Below, piece after piece: positions 46,765 to 56,507 of a stretch of DNA of 64,000 nucleotides (positions are counted from its first letter, which is position 1; each line of letters opens with the position of its first letter). Origin of the DNA: Novosphingobium sp. FSW06-99 (lineage in GTDB: Bacteria; Pseudomonadota; Alphaproteobacteria; Sphingomonadales; Sphingomonadaceae); contig NZ_KQ954253.1 in assembly GCF_001519065.1 (NCBI RefSeq), positions 378,707 through 442,706 on the forward strand, in the 5' to 3' direction. Both the position numbers and the translations under genes were made by a program. A model generated the notes under the pieces. That model was not told the origin of the DNA, did not search any database, and saw nothing but the letters and a program-made list of their open reading frames with translations.

Positions 46765-47508
46765 ATGCGCGCATGGCTGGCCCTGGTGGCACTGACGGCG
46801 ACCCCGGCCCTGGCGCAAGCCCCGGCGAGCGCCGCCGGGGCGACCACCGCGATGACCGAAACCCCCTGCACGCCTCCGCGCAACGCGGACCAGGACTGGC
46901 CTGCGCTGTGCCACTATCGCGATGCCAACCACGCGGTGGACAAACCGCCCCGCGCGGTGCTGATCGGCGATTCGATCACCGAATTCTGGCTGCCGACCGC
47001 GCCCGCGCTGTTTGCCGACGGCATCGTCGATCGCGGCGTGTCGGGGCAGACCAGCACGCAGATCATGGCGCGGTTCTATCAGGACGTGGTGCGGTTGAAC
47101 CCCCATGTGGTGCAGATCATGTGCGGCACCAACGACATTGCCGGCAACACCGGCCCGTCGAGCCCCGAAGACTATGCCAATGCGGTCCTCGCCATGATCG
47201 ACATGGCGCGCGCCAACAATATCGCCGTCGTGGTGGGATCGATCCTGCCCGCCGGTGCGTTCACCTGGCGCCCCGGCTATCGCCCGGCGGCGCAGATCGT
47301 GGCGCTCAACGCCTGGCTGCGCGATCTCGCGAAACAGCGCGGGCTGGTCTATGCCGATTATTACAGCGCGATGGCCGATCCGGCAGGCGCCATGAAGCCC
47401 GGCCTGTCAGCCGACGGCGTGCATCCCAATGCCGCCGGCTATGCACTGATGGAACCGATCGCGCGCGCCGCCATTGCCGAAGCAGAGCAGCACGCCGGAG
47501 CCCGTTAG
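46765..47508 (+). CDS. SGNH/GDSL hydrolase, secreted
   Basis: 247 residues. Signal peptide MRAWLALVALTATPALAQAPASAAGA. Block I is LIGDSITEFW (nucleophile Ser), block II DRGVSGQTSTQIMARF, block III IMCGTNDIAGN and block V DGVHPNAAGYALM. A soluble GDSL esterase or lipase, possibly acting on acetylated polysaccharide in the periplasm. The gap to spt is three bases, so it shares the transcript, although a direct role in sphingolipids is not evident. Two N-terminal Cys (CTPPRN, LCHYR) may be bridged. Confidence 0.85.
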   Translation: MRAWLALVALTATPALAQAPASAAGATTAMTETPCTPPRNADQDWPALCHYRDANHAVDKPPRAVLIGDSITEFWLPTAPALFADGIVDRGVSGQTSTQIMARFYQDVVRLNPHVVQIMCGTNDIAGNTGPSSPEDYANAVLAMIDMARANNIAVVVGSILPAGAFTWRPGYRPAAQIVALNAWLRDLAKQRGLVYADYYSAMADPAGAMKPGLSADGVHPNAAGYALMEPIARAAIAEAEQHAGAR

Positions 47509-48155
47509 ATCGCACTCGCCCCGGCAGGCAACCCGGCAACATGCGCGCATTTGTCATGGGTTACCTTGGTGCCGCCGCTCAGGATCGAAAACGCGATATA
47601 GCCTGACAGCACCACCACGACGAACGCAGCGACCAACCACGCGAGATAACGGTCGATGAATGCCTTGATCGGTGGACCGAACACGCGGAACAGCACCCCG
47701 ATGGTCAAAAAGATGACGCCGCGCGAAACCAGGCTGGCCGCCGCAAAGGTCAGCACCGGAAACGCGATGAAGCCCGCGGTGACCGACAGCAGCAGGAACG
47801 GGATCGGCGTCGCCGCCTTGAACACGATGATTTCGGTGCCATAGGCGTTGAGATAGCAGGCGGCAGTGGGGAATTTCGCCGTGAGGCCAAGCACCGACAA
47901 CAACTGCGCACCGACCGCCTGATAGACAAAGTGGCCGATGCCATACCCAAGCAGGCCACCCGCGACCGAGGCAACCGTGGTCACCAGCGCCAGCCTGACC
48001 GCCTTGTTCGGCGCGGCGAGGCACATCAGCGCCAGCAACGGATGGGGCGGAAACGGGAACAAGCCGCCATCGGCAAAGGCAAAAAAGGCCAGCCACAATT
48101 CTGCACGGGGATGCGCGGCCTTGGCCATAGTCCAGTCATACAATCGGCGAAGCAT
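47505..48155 (-). CDS. YqaA/DedA-like membrane protein
   Basis: 216 residues from ATG 48155; the frame further upstream has no membrane topology. MLRRLYDWTMAKAAHPRAELWLAFFAFADGGLFPFPPHPLLALMCLAAPNKAVRLALVTTVASVAGGLLGYGIG is the SNARE-associated/YqaA start. Hydrophobic segments lie at about 24-45, 55-80, 115-140 and 148-165, and a last segment near 175-195. Family members include putative lipid scramblases and small-ion exporters. Stops overlap the convergent SGNH gene by four bases. Confidence 0.8.
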   Translation of the reverse strand: MLRRLYDWTMAKAAHPRAELWLAFFAFADGGLFPFPPHPLLALMCLAAPNKAVRLALVTTVASVAGGLLGYGIGHFVYQAVGAQLLSVLGLTAKFPTAACYLNAYGTEIIVFKAATPIPFLLLSVTAGFIAFPVLTFAAASLVSRGVIFLTIGVLFRVFGPPIKAFIDRYLAWLVAAFVVVVLSGYIAFSILSGGTKVTHDKCAHVAGLPAGASAI

Positions 48156-48518
48156 GGCAAATCCTGTTGCAGGCAAGACACGGGTGATGATGCAACGGCT
48201 GATTAGTAGACCCACCCCCAAAGGGCCAGAGGTAAACGCGCGCGGCACCCGTCGCACGCATCAAGGCCTGCGACTCAGCCAAAGCGCGTCGGCGCAGGCC
48301 ACAGGCAGTCGGGCGCAAGGTAAGGTTGCCAGCTTGGTCCGTTGCGGTACCTATAGCCGCAAATTTGTCCCATTACGGCGGTACCGACTACCACATCCGG
48401 GACAACAGTTGCCGGATTGCAACACATTCACCATTCTCGCGCTTGCGAAAAACCAATGAAAACGGTAGAGCCCAAGCCACGACGTAGCGAAAATACCTAC
48501 ACAAAAGGGGAAACGATA
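48156..48518. other. Long promoter region of the OmpA gene
   Basis: 363 bases without a gene. It probably contains the OmpA promoter and a long 5' leader. AAAAGGGGAAACGATA before the OmpA ATG is a good ribosome-binding site. No riboswitch was recognised. Confidence 0.45.
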
Positions 48519-49604
48519 ATGCGGAAACTGGTCCTGGGCCTGGTCCTGGCGACAACCGCCATGGCGACGCCCGCCTTTGCGCGCACTGGTCAGTGGTACG
48601 TCGAAGGCGAAGCTGGCGTATCCATTCTCGAAAACGAAAACAAAGCCAGCGGCATTGGTTTCGATGGCACGCTGGACTCGCACACCGGCGGCACCTTCAA
48701 CGGTGAAATCGGCTACGACTTCGGCACGTTCCGCCTTGAAGCGGAAAGCGGCTATCGCACCAACAAGCCGAAGGACCTGACGGTCAACGGCGTCACCACC
48801 CCCGAATATGGCCACACCCATGTATGGGATGCGATGGCCAACGGGCTGGTCGATTTCGGTCCCGACAATGGCTTGCAGGGCTTCATCGGTGGCGGCGTCG
48901 GGGTTGCCCGCGTTTCGCAGCTGATCAACGATCCCAACTACGGCATCGCCGGCGCTGTCAGCAAGTTTGCATGGCAGTTGATCGCGGGCGTCCGCGCCCC
49001 GGTTTCCGACCATGTCGATGTCGGTCTGCGCTACAGCTACTTCAACGTCGATGGCGTCAACCAGGTCGGCCAGGGCGCTGCCTGGGGCGGCGACATCATC
49101 GGTGGCCGCTATCGCAGCCACTCGTTCATGGGCACGCTGACCTACAACTTCGGTGGTGCACCGAAACCGGCTCCGGCTCCGGCAGCTCCGCCGCCGCCCC
49201 CGCCGCCGCCGCCGCCGCCGCCCCCGCCGCCCCCGCCGCCCCCGGCTCCGGTGTGCAACAAGGGCCCGTACATCGTGTTCTTCGATTGGGACAAGTCGGA
49301 CATCACGCCCGAAGCGGCGTCGATCCTCGACAACGCGATCACCGCGTATGGCAATTGCGCCAGCGTTCCGATCAAGCTCGATGGCTACACCGACCTTTCG
49401 GGCACGGTGAAGTACAACCTGGCGCTGTCGGCTCGCCGCAACGCTTCGGTTCAGGCTTACCTGACCGCCCACGGCATCCCGGCCTCGGAAATCTCCACCA
49501 AGGCATGGGGCAAGGCCAACCCGCGCGTTCCGACCGCGGATGGCGTGCGCGAACTGCAGAACCGTCGCGTGGAAATCACGTACGGCGAACACGCAGGCAT
49601 GTAA
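48519..49604 (+). CDS. OmpA-family outer-membrane protein with poly-Pro linker
   Basis: 361 residues. Signal MRKLVLGLVLATTAMATPAFA; N-terminal eight-strand barrel (about 22-210: GQWYVEGEAGVSILENENK, GEIGYDFGTFRLEAESGYR, GFIGGGVGVARVS, HSFMGTLTYNFGG). A linker of about 35 residues (APAPAAPPPPP..., a near-uninterrupted proline run) follows. The C-terminal OmpA domain reads YIVFFDWDKSDITPEAASILDNAITAYGN, DGYTDLSGTVKYNLALSARRNASVQAYL, AWGKANPRVPTADGVRELQNRRVEI and binds peptidoglycan. Abundant structural porin by family. A terminator hairpin follows. Confidence 0.93.
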   Translation: MRKLVLGLVLATTAMATPAFARTGQWYVEGEAGVSILENENKASGIGFDGTLDSHTGGTFNGEIGYDFGTFRLEAESGYRTNKPKDLTVNGVTTPEYGHTHVWDAMANGLVDFGPDNGLQGFIGGGVGVARVSQLINDPNYGIAGAVSKFAWQLIAGVRAPVSDHVDVGLRYSYFNVDGVNQVGQGAAWGGDIIGGRYRSHSFMGTLTYNFGGAPKPAPAPAAPPPPPPPPPPPPPPPPPPPAPVCNKGPYIVFFDWDKSDITPEAASILDNAITAYGNCASVPIKLDGYTDLSGTVKYNLALSARRNASVQAYLTAHGIPASEISTKAWGKANPRVPTADGVRELQNRRVEITYGEHAGM

Positions 49605-49654
49605 TCGGGCAGCATCGGGATTGCCCAGTGCGGTCCCGATGCCCCACCAGACTG

Positions 49655-49683
49655 AAAAAGGCCGGACTCGTCCGGCCTTTTTT
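49655..49683 (+). terminator. Rho-independent terminator of ompA
   Basis: AAAAAGGCCGGA and TCCGGCCTTTTT form a stem with a five-base loop, followed by Ts, 50 bases after the OmpA stop. Confidence 0.9.
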
Positions 49684-49788
49684 GTGCCTGGCGAATCGGT
49701 GAACGCCCCGCAGCTTGCCTGATTCGGCAAAGGCGGGCATTGGCGACGCAGCCGGGCAAGGCGGCGGATTCGCATGAGGGGTTTAAGG

Positions 49789-50943
49789 ATGGGCGAGATC
49801 ACGATTGTGCCGATTGGCACTGCTGCAGAGCGCAAGGAATTCGTCGATCTGGCCTATCGCCTCAATGCCAGTGATCCCAACTGGGTTCCGCCGCTGCATA
49901 TGGAAGCGGTCGAACTGGTAACACCCGGCAAGAACCCGTTTTTCGAACATGCCGACGTGCAATTCTTTCTGGCGCGCCAGAACGGCCGCACGGTCGGTCG
50001 CATTTCGGCGCATATCGATCATCTGGCGGTGGGCATGGACCCCGTGCAGGGCATGGGCCCCGGCACTGGCAACTGGGGCATGCTCGAAGCCGAAGATCAG
50101 GCGATTGCCCATGCGCTGATCGCGCGCGCCGAAGCTTGGCTGCGCGACAAGGGCATGACCCGCGTGCTCGCGCCGATGTCGATGTCGGTGTGGGAAGAAC
50201 CGGGCCAGTTGACCAAGGGATTTGACCATCCGCCAACGGTGATGATGGGGCATCAGCCCGAACGCTACAACGACTACATCCTGGCACTGGGCGATTACGC
50301 CCCGGCCAAGCTGCTCAACACCTATGAGCTCGACATCACCAAGCCGTTTCCGCCGCTGATCCAGCGGATCGTCCAGTCGGGCGAAAAGAACCCGCGCATC
50401 CGCATCCGTAATGTCGACAAGTCGAAATTCGACACCGAAGCGGCGCTGATCCTCGACATCCTCAACGATGCCTGGTCAGACAACTGGGGCTTTGTGCCGT
50501 TCACCGACACCGAAATCAAATATGCCGGCAAGAAGTTCAAGCCGATCGTGCACAACGATCTGATCATGGTCGCCGAATATGATGGCGAACCGGTGGCGTT
50601 CATGATGACGCTGCCCGATCTCAACGAAGCGATCAAACCGATGGGCGGCAAGCTGTTTCCGTTCAACTTCATCAAGCTGCTGCTGTGGCTGCGCAAGCCC
50701 AGGGTGCGCACGATGCGCGTGCCGCTGATGGGCGTGCGCAAAAAGCTGCAGTCATCGCGCCTGGCCAGCCAGCTCGCCTTCATGATGATCGAATATATCC
50801 GCCGCAATTCGGTGGCCAACTATGGCGCCAGCCGGGGCGAGATCGGTTGGATCCTGGAAGACAACCAGGGCATGGTGGCGATTGCCGACGCGATCGAAAG
50901 CCGCGTCAACAAAGTCTACACGATCTACGAAAAGGCGCTCTGA
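49789..50943 (+). CDS. YghO-like GNAT acyltransferase, candidate ceramide-synthase-type
   Basis: 384 residues from ATG 49789 (AGGGG eight bases upstream). The family start EFVDLAYRLNASDPNWVPPLHMEAVELVTPGKNPFFEHADVQFFLARQNGRTVGRISAHIDH, the middle AEAWLRDKGMTRVLAPMSMSVWEEPGQLTKGFDHPPTVMMGH and the end ANYGASRGEIGWILEDNQGMVAIADAIESRVNKVYTIYEK belong to the GNAT-fold YghO-like proteins. In Caulobacter a GNAT-fold protein was reported as bacterial ceramide synthase. Closeness to spt makes this a candidate, but the assignment is inference. Monocistronic, followed by a palindromic block. Confidence 0.8.
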   Translation: MGEITIVPIGTAAERKEFVDLAYRLNASDPNWVPPLHMEAVELVTPGKNPFFEHADVQFFLARQNGRTVGRISAHIDHLAVGMDPVQGMGPGTGNWGMLEAEDQAIAHALIARAEAWLRDKGMTRVLAPMSMSVWEEPGQLTKGFDHPPTVMMGHQPERYNDYILALGDYAPAKLLNTYELDITKPFPPLIQRIVQSGEKNPRIRIRNVDKSKFDTEAALILDILNDAWSDNWGFVPFTDTEIKYAGKKFKPIVHNDLIMVAEYDGEPVAFMMTLPDLNEAIKPMGGKLFPFNFIKLLLWLRKPRVRTMRVPLMGVRKKLQSSRLASQLAFMMIEYIRRNSVANYGASRGEIGWILEDNQGMVAIADAIESRVNKVYTIYEKAL

Positions 50944-50952
50944 GGGTCTGTT

Positions 50953-51026
50953 TCGAAAGTACCACCCACCGCCCCGCGCCCCCGGTACGGTGGATGGTAC
51001 AAAGTCGCCGAAAGGCGACTTTCGAT
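50953..51026. repeat. Nested palindromic block after the YghO-like gene
   Basis: Outer arms TCGAAAGT/ACTTTCGA (50953-50960, 51019-51026) enclose a GC-rich hairpin, GTACCACCCACCG/CGGTGGATGGTAC (50959-50971, 50988-51000; one mismatch). They also enclose a perfect stem AAAGTCGCC-GAAA-GGCGACTTT (51001-51022). It lies between convergent genes and can terminate both; its build is like the block at 32491-32637. Confidence 0.75.
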
Positions 51027-51032
51027 ACGCAC

Positions 51033-52643
51033 TCAGCCCGCTTCCTTTCGTGCCAGATCGCGCCAGGCCAGGCCCAGCGCGATCAGCGCGAAGGGAACCA
51101 CCGCGATCACCGCAACCAGCCCGGCCCACAACGAATGGGTCGCCTGCGAAATGCGCCCGGCGGCATAGGGCCCCATCGACAGCCCCAGCATGGTCGCCCC
51201 CAGAAAGAACGCCGCCGCCGCGGTGGCGCGCAGGCGGGGCGGCACGATATTGACCACCGTTCCCGACGAACTGCCCAGCGCAGCGCTCAGCAGGAACCAC
51301 AGCGGGAACACCCCGGCATAATAGACGGTGAGCGAGTGCGTGCTCATCAGCACCGCGTCGGGTACCATCGCCAGCACCAGTGCGCCGATGATCACCAGCA
51401 CCCGGCGCGCATGGTGCACCCCGCCGGACAGCCAATCGCCCAGCCAGCCCCCCGCGATCACCCCCAGCGCGCCGCCGGCCGCGCCGCCGCCGCCGACGAT
51501 CAGCGCCACTTGCGCCGCTGGGGCATGGAAGGTTTCGATCGCATAGAGCGGCCCGAATGCGCTGGCGGCATAGGCCAGCGCGCACGTCAGCCCATAGCCG
51601 ACGTTGACCCCCACCAGCGCGCGGTTGCGCCAGATCATCGCAAACGCCTCGGCATCTTCGGCACGCAGCGCCTGCGACCAGGACACCACCGCATAGATGC
51701 CGATCGCCAGCACGAACCATTGCGCCGGATCGCCCAGCAGCCAGGTCATCCCCGCCGCCACCAGCAGGACCACCACCAGGCTCAGCACATTGCTGCGCAA
51801 GGCCGCCGGTCCCCGCCGCGCCGCCGCCCATAGCGTAAACGGCGGGGCAAGCGCGGCCAGATCATCGAGAAACGCGCGCCATGCCTTGCCGGCAGGCATG
51901 TCCGGGGGCATCGCCGCGGCTTCGAACCGGCCACGCCGGGGTTCGCGCAACGAGCCCACCCAACTTGCCATCACCAGCCCCGGCAGCCCGAGCCCGAGAA
52001 ACGCCGCCTGCCATCCGGCCAGCCCGAGCGGACGCGTGCCGGGCGCAAAGGCGTGGTCCCAGGCATGCGCCAGCCCCGTGCCAAGCGACAGCGCGCCGCC
52101 ACCGCCCAGATAGATCCCCGCCGAAAAGATCGCGATCGCGGTTGCGCGCCGACGCGGCGGAAAGAAATCGGACAGCAGCGAATAGCCGCAAGGCCCGGCG
52201 GTCGCCTCCCCCACGCCGACCCCGATCCGCGCCAGCCCGAGTTGCGCGAAATTGCCCGCCAGCCCCGACATCGCGGTCATCGTCGACCAGGTCGCCAGCC
52301 CCAGCGTCAGCAGCCGTTTGCGCGACCAGCGATCGGCCAGCTTGCCCAGCGGGATGCCGAACACCGCATAGAACACGCCAAATGCGGTGCCATAGAGAAA
52401 GCCGAACTGCGCATCGGTGATTTTCAGATCGTGCTTGATGTCCGCCGCCAGGATGGTCAGCATCTGCCGATCGATGAAATTGAGCGCATAGACCAGCACC
52501 AGCACGGCCAGTGCATACCAAGCATAACCGGTGCCCGGCGCGGCATAACCGGTGCCCGGCGCGGCATAACCGGTGCCCGGCGCGGATCGATCGGTACCCG
52601 GCGGATCAGCCGCCAGTGAGTCTGTCGGCGTAAGCTGTTCCAT
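51033..52643 (-). CDS. MFS transporter, Spinster-like
   Basis: 536 residues. After an N-terminal tail the MFS starts with [71 protein letters not shown]. The N-F-I-D-R-Q motif and [10 protein letters not shown] loop are typical of the Spinster-type family annotated as sphingosine-phosphate-like or unknown transporters. Twelve segments follow. The tail (residues 20-42) consists of three tandem APGTGYA repeats encoded by 21-bp repeats. The start overlaps queC by 38 bases. Closeness to spt is suggestive only; substrate unknown. Confidence 0.8.
   Translation of the reverse strand: MEQLTPTDSLAADPPGTDRSAPGTGYAAPGTGYAAPGTGYAWYALAVLVLVYALNFIDRQMLTILAADIKHDLKITDAQFGFLYGTAFGVFYAVFGIPLGKLADRWSRKRLLTLGLATWSTMTAMSGLAGNFAQLGLARIGVGVGEATAGPCGYSLLSDFFPPRRRATAIAIFSAGIYLGGGGALSLGTGLAHAWDHAFAPGTRPLGLAGWQAAFLGLGLPGLVMASWVGSLREPRRGRFEAAAMPPDMPAGKAWRAFLDDLAALAPPFTLWAAARRGPAALRSNVLSLVVVLLVAAGMTWLLGDPAQWFVLAIGIYAVVSWSQALRAEDAEAFAMIWRNRALVGVNVGYGLTCALAYAASAFGPLYAIETFHAPAAQVALIVGGGGAAGGALGVIAGGWLGDWLSGGVHHARRVLVIIGALVLAMVPDAVLMSTHSLTVYYAGVFPLWFLLSAALGSSSGTVVNIVPPRLRATAAAAFFLGATMLGLSMGPYAAGRISQATHSLWAGLVAVIAVVPFALIALGLAWRDLARKEAG
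52522..52584. repeat. Three 21-bp tandem repeats inside the MFS gene
   Basis: GCATAACCGGTGCCCGGCGC plus one G, repeated three times without change, then a degenerate fourth unit (GATCGATCGGTACCCGGCGG). The repeats encode APGTGYA on the minus strand and lie in the N-terminal tail, where copy number could vary by slippage. Confidence 0.9.
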
Positions 52644-53307
52644 CGATTATCCCCGCTTCGGCAAAACCTGCGCAGCGCAATCGACAGCTATCGCACTGAC
52701 CACAGGCCCGACCATCGGGCATGGGGTCATAACACGACCAGCTTTCCGCAGGCTCCAGTCCCAGCCGCACCGCTTCTCGGGCAATGTCGGCTTTCTTCAG
52801 ATATTGTAGCGGGGCATGGATCGTTACCGTGCCGCCGCGATCACCATAAGCTGTCGCCACCCGCGCCAGCGCTTCGAACCCGCCAATGAATTCGGGGCGA
52901 CAATCGGGATAGCCCGAATAGTCGAGCGCGTTGACGCCGATGAAGATGTCGCGCGATCCGGTTGCCTCTGCCCAGGCCAGTGCCAGCGACAGGAACACCA
53001 GATTGCGCGCGGGAACATAGGTCACCGGAATATCGGGCCCGACCCCGTCCTTGGGCACGGCGATATCGTCGGTCAGCGCCGACCCGCCGAACGCGCGCAG
53101 ATCGAGTGGCAGCACGACATGGCGCTCCACCCCAACCCGCGCGGCGACCACGCGTGCCGCGTCAAGTTCGACCCGGTGGCGCTGGTTGTAATCGAATGTC
53201 AGCGCCAGCACGTCAAAGCCCTGTTCGCGCGCAAGCGCGGCGCAGACCATCGAATCGAGCCCCCCGGACAGGAGAACCACCGCGCGCCGCTGAACCTTTG
53301 CCGTCAT
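52606..53307 (-). CDS. queC: 7-cyano-7-deazaguanine synthase
   Basis: 233 residues from ATG 53307. [21 protein letters not shown] is the PP-loop; [14 protein letters not shown] and [45 protein letters not shown] are QueC blocks. The zinc site is [21 protein letters not shown] (four Cys). It makes preQ0 for queuosine. No other que genes are nearby. It overlaps the MFS start. Confidence 0.93.
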   Translation of the reverse strand: MTAKVQRRAVVLLSGGLDSMVCAALAREQGFDVLALTFDYNQRHRVELDAARVVAARVGVERHVVLPLDLRAFGGSALTDDIAVPKDGVGPDIPVTYVPARNLVFLSLALAWAEATGSRDIFIGVNALDYSGYPDCRPEFIGGFEALARVATAYGDRGGTVTIHAPLQYLKKADIAREAVRLGLEPAESWSCYDPMPDGRACGQCDSCRLRCAGFAEAGIIDGTAYADRLTGG

Positions 53308-53343
53308 GTCCCCGTGGCTAGCCGGGCCGAGCGGCATTTGCAA

Positions 53344-54249
53344 TCAGCTCAGATCGTCAAACACGATATCGAAGGCGCGCGAACAGAATGCGCAGTCGAC
53401 CACGATTGCGCCTGTCTCATTGGCCATTTCGCGCCGTTCCGCTTCGCCGAACCGGGCTAGCACCTGGCGGTAATAGTCGCTGGTACAACGGCATCCGCGC
53501 ACCAGTTGCGGGCCACGATCGGCGCGCACTTCGCGCTCTTCGTGGAACAGTCGCCACACCAGCGCTTCCAGCGACAAGGCCGGGTCGAGCAACTCGTCGC
53601 GCCGCACCGACCCGCCCATGATCGCCAGATGGTCCCATTCGGGATGGTCGAGCCGCGCGTGCAGCCGTTCGCGGCCTTCCTCGCCATCGGGCAAATGCTG
53701 CAACAGCAATCCCGCTGCGATGGCCTGCGGCCCGCTGCAATCGACGGCCACGCGAATCAGCGTGGGCACTTGTTCGGACTGGAAAAAATAGCTTTCGCAC
53801 GCCGCCGCCAGCGTCTCGCCTTCCAGTGGCACGATGCCCTGATAGCGCTGGCCGCTGGCGGCCAGATCAAACGTGACCGCCAGAAAGCCTTCGCCAAACA
53901 GCGCATGGAGCGACGGATTGGGCCCCAGTTCATCCAGCCGCGCGCGATCGTGGCGCACATAGCCGCGCAATTCGCCCGCGCGATAGTCGCACACCAGCAG
54001 ATCGACCACCCCTTCGCTGTTCTGCACCTGCAAGGTCAATTGCCCGTCCTGATCCTTGAGCAAGGACCCCAGCAATGCGGCCAGCACCAGCGCTTCTGCC
54101 AGCAGATTGCGCAAGGGCACCGGATAGGCGTGCGCGCCCAGCACGGTGTCGAGCACCGGACCCAGCCGCACCAGTCGCCCGCGCGCATCGCGGTCGGGCA
54201 CTGTGAAAAACAAGGTCCGGTCAAACCCGGTATCGGTTTCGCCCGCCAT
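53344..54249 (-). CDS. hslO: Redox-regulated chaperone Hsp33
   Basis: 301 residues from ATG 54249, three bases after argF. RTLFFTVPDRDARGRLVRLGPVLDTVLGAHAYP and the N-terminal fold are Hsp33. The C-terminal zinc centre is C-x-C (GCRCTSDYYRQVLARFG) and C-x-x-C (DCAFCSRAF), which unfolds on oxidation. Relatively divergent (HEEREVRADRGPQLVRGC). Following argF-argD on one transcript is a common alphaproteobacterial arrangement. Confidence 0.92.
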   Translation of the reverse strand: MAGETDTGFDRTLFFTVPDRDARGRLVRLGPVLDTVLGAHAYPVPLRNLLAEALVLAALLGSLLKDQDGQLTLQVQNSEGVVDLLVCDYRAGELRGYVRHDRARLDELGPNPSLHALFGEGFLAVTFDLAASGQRYQGIVPLEGETLAAACESYFFQSEQVPTLIRVAVDCSGPQAIAAGLLLQHLPDGEEGRERLHARLDHPEWDHLAIMGGSVRRDELLDPALSLEALVWRLFHEEREVRADRGPQLVRGCRCTSDYYRQVLARFGEAERREMANETGAIVVDCAFCSRAFDIVFDDLS

Positions 54250-54251
54250 GA

Positions 54252-55178
54252 TCAGATCTGCCCGAATGCCCAGCGCAGGATCGCCTTTTGGGCGTGGATG
54301 CGGTTTTCCGCCTCGTCCCACACCACCGACGCGGGGCCATCGATCACCGCATCGGTCACTTCCTCGCCGCGATGCGCGGGCAGGCAATGCAGAAACAGCG
54401 CATCGGGCCGCGCCTGCGCCATCAATGCAGGGTTGACCTGATAAGGCGCCATCGCCGCCAGCTTTGCCTCGGCATGCGCCTGGCCCATCGACACCCACGT
54501 GTCGGTGACCACCACATCGGCCCCCGCCACCGCCGCCGCCGGATCGCGCTCAATCGTCACGCGCGCGCCCAGCGCCCGCGCCCGGCCGACAAAGCCGGGA
54601 TCGCTGTCATAGCCATCGGGCACGCCGATGCGCAGATTGAACCCGGCCAGTCCCGCCGCCTCGACAATCGAATTGAGCACGTTGTTGCCGTCACCCAGCC
54701 ACGCCCATTCCAGCCCGGCCAGCGGTTTGCCGCGTTCGATCACCGTCTGCAGATCGGCAACGATCTGGCAGGGATGCGACAGATCGGTCAGCCCGTTGAT
54801 CACCGGCACGCTGGCATGGCGTGCCAGTTCCTCGACTTTGGCATGATCGTCGGTGCGCAACATGATCGCGTCGGCCATGCGCGACAGCACGCGCGCGGTA
54901 TCGGCAATCGTTTCGCCGCGGCCAAGCTGGGTCGATCCAGCCTCAAGGATCACCGCGCTGCCGCCCAGTTGCCGCATGGCCATGTCGAATGACACGCGCG
55001 TGCGGGTCGAACTCTTTTCGAACACCATCGCCAGCACGCGCCCCGCCAGCGGCGCATCGGCGTCGGCCCGCGCCTTGGGCCAACCGGCGCGCGCCGCCTT
55101 GCGCGCGATCGCATCGGCCAGCATGGCGGCCAGCGCTTCGCCCCCCGCATCGGACAGATTGAGGAAATGCCGCGTCAT
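54252..55178 (-). CDS. argF: Ornithine carbamoyltransferase
   Basis: 308 residues. Carbamoyl-phosphate loop [16 protein letters not shown], then [23 protein letters not shown], the ornithine loop [16 protein letters not shown], and [38 protein letters not shown]. All are ArgF hallmarks (STRT, HPCQ, SMG, HCLP). It makes citrulline in arginine synthesis. Overlaps argD by four bases. Confidence 0.97.
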   Translation of the reverse strand: MTRHFLNLSDAGGEALAAMLADAIARKAARAGWPKARADADAPLAGRVLAMVFEKSSTRTRVSFDMAMRQLGGSAVILEAGSTQLGRGETIADTARVLSRMADAIMLRTDDHAKVEELARHASVPVINGLTDLSHPCQIVADLQTVIERGKPLAGLEWAWLGDGNNVLNSIVEAAGLAGFNLRIGVPDGYDSDPGFVGRARALGARVTIERDPAAAVAGADVVVTDTWVSMGQAHAEAKLAAMAPYQVNPALMAQARPDALFLHCLPAHRGEEVTDAVIDGPASVVWDEAENRIHAQKAILRWAFGQI

Positions 55179-56368
55179 TGCTCAGGGTCCTTGGCCAGAA
55201 AGCTCGCCGCGCCGGCCGACAGCTTGTCCATGAATTCATCGATATGGGTGTCGTCGATAACCAGCGGCGGCAGCACGCGCAAAGTCTGGTCGCCCGCCGC
55301 CACCGTCAGCAATTGATGATTGTCGCGCAGATGCGCCACGAACGCGCGCGGCTCGATGCGCAGCTTGACCCCCAGCATCAGCCCTTTGCCGCGCACCAGT
55401 TCGAACAGATCGGGATAGTTGCCGATGAACTGTTCCAGCCGTGCCCGCAACCGAGCCGCAGTGGCCCGCACATTGGCCAGGAACGCCTCGTTGGCCACGA
55501 CGTCGAGCACTGCGCTGGCGGCGGCCATGGCCAGCGGATTGCCGCCATACGTGCTGCCATGCGTGCCGAACACCATGCCGCGCGCGGCCTTTTCGCTGGC
55601 CAGGCACGCGCCCAGCGGAAAGCCGCCGCCAATGCCTTTGGCCGTTGCCAGGATATCGGGCACCACGCCATATTGTTCATAGGCATAGAACGTGCCGGTG
55701 CGCGCGACGCCGCATTGCACTTCGTCGAACACCAGCATCAGGTCATGCTCGTCGGCCAGCGCGCGCAAGCCCGCAATGAATTCAACCGAACCGTCGCGCA
55801 CGCCGCCTTCGCCCTGGATCGGTTCAACCAGAAAGCCCGCCGTGTGCGGGCCGATCAGCGCCTCGGCAGCGGCCAGGTCATCGAACGGGGCATATTTGAA
55901 ACCGGGCAACAACGGCAGAAAGCCCTTGTGCATCTTGTCCTGATCCGACGCGCTGATCGTTGCCATCGTTCGCCCGTGAAAGGCGTTGTTGAACGTGATC
56001 AGTTCAAACCGTTCGGTGTTGCCGGCATGCTGGTGATAGGCGCGCGCCGTCTTGATCGCGCATTCGACCGCCTCGGCCCCCGAATTGGTGAAGAACACCG
56101 TGTCGGCAAAGGTCAGATCGACCAGCCGTTGCGCCACGGCTTCGCCCTGCGGGCTGCCATAGAGGTTCGACACGTGCATCAGCGTGGCCGCCTGCCGCTG
56201 GATCGCGCCGATCAGATGTTCGTTCGAATGGCCGAGCAGGTTCACCGCGATGCCGCTGGCGAAATCGAGATAGCGTGTGCCGTCCTCCGAAATCAGGTGG
56301 CAATGTTCGCCTCGCACCGGACGCACGCCGCACCGGGGATAGACGGGCATGAGCGGGGTGATGGACAT
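55175..56368 (-). CDS. argD: Acetylornithine/succinyldiaminopimelate aminotransferase
   Basis: 397 residues from ATG 56368 with AGGAG six bases upstream. [86 protein letters not shown] and the PLP Lys in [17 protein letters not shown] are present. Class III aminotransferase acting in arginine and lysine synthesis. First gene of argD-argF-hslO. 139 bases to the cold-shock gene. Confidence 0.96.
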   Translation of the reverse strand: MSITPLMPVYPRCGVRPVRGEHCHLISEDGTRYLDFASGIAVNLLGHSNEHLIGAIQRQAATLMHVSNLYGSPQGEAVAQRLVDLTFADTVFFTNSGAEAVECAIKTARAYHQHAGNTERFELITFNNAFHGRTMATISASDQDKMHKGFLPLLPGFKYAPFDDLAAAEALIGPHTAGFLVEPIQGEGGVRDGSVEFIAGLRALADEHDLMLVFDEVQCGVARTGTFYAYEQYGVVPDILATAKGIGGGFPLGACLASEKAARGMVFGTHGSTYGGNPLAMAAASAVLDVVANEAFLANVRATAARLRARLEQFIGNYPDLFELVRGKGLMLGVKLRIEPRAFVAHLRDNHQLLTVAAGDQTLRVLPPLVIDDTHIDEFMDKLSAGAASFLAKDPEQ

Positions 56369-56507
56369 AACAAGCTCCTGATCAAGAAACATAAACGGGG
56401 AATCGCAAACGACAAATGGCGGCCCTGCGGGGGCCGCCATCTGCGCGCGTCTGTTGTCTTGCTGTGGTCCGGTCAAGCCGACCGGACGGGCAAGCGAATC
56501 GGTAAGG

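Noticed and set aside
45463..47106. 547-residue frame opposite spt
   Set aside because: Antisense of serine palmitoyltransferase.
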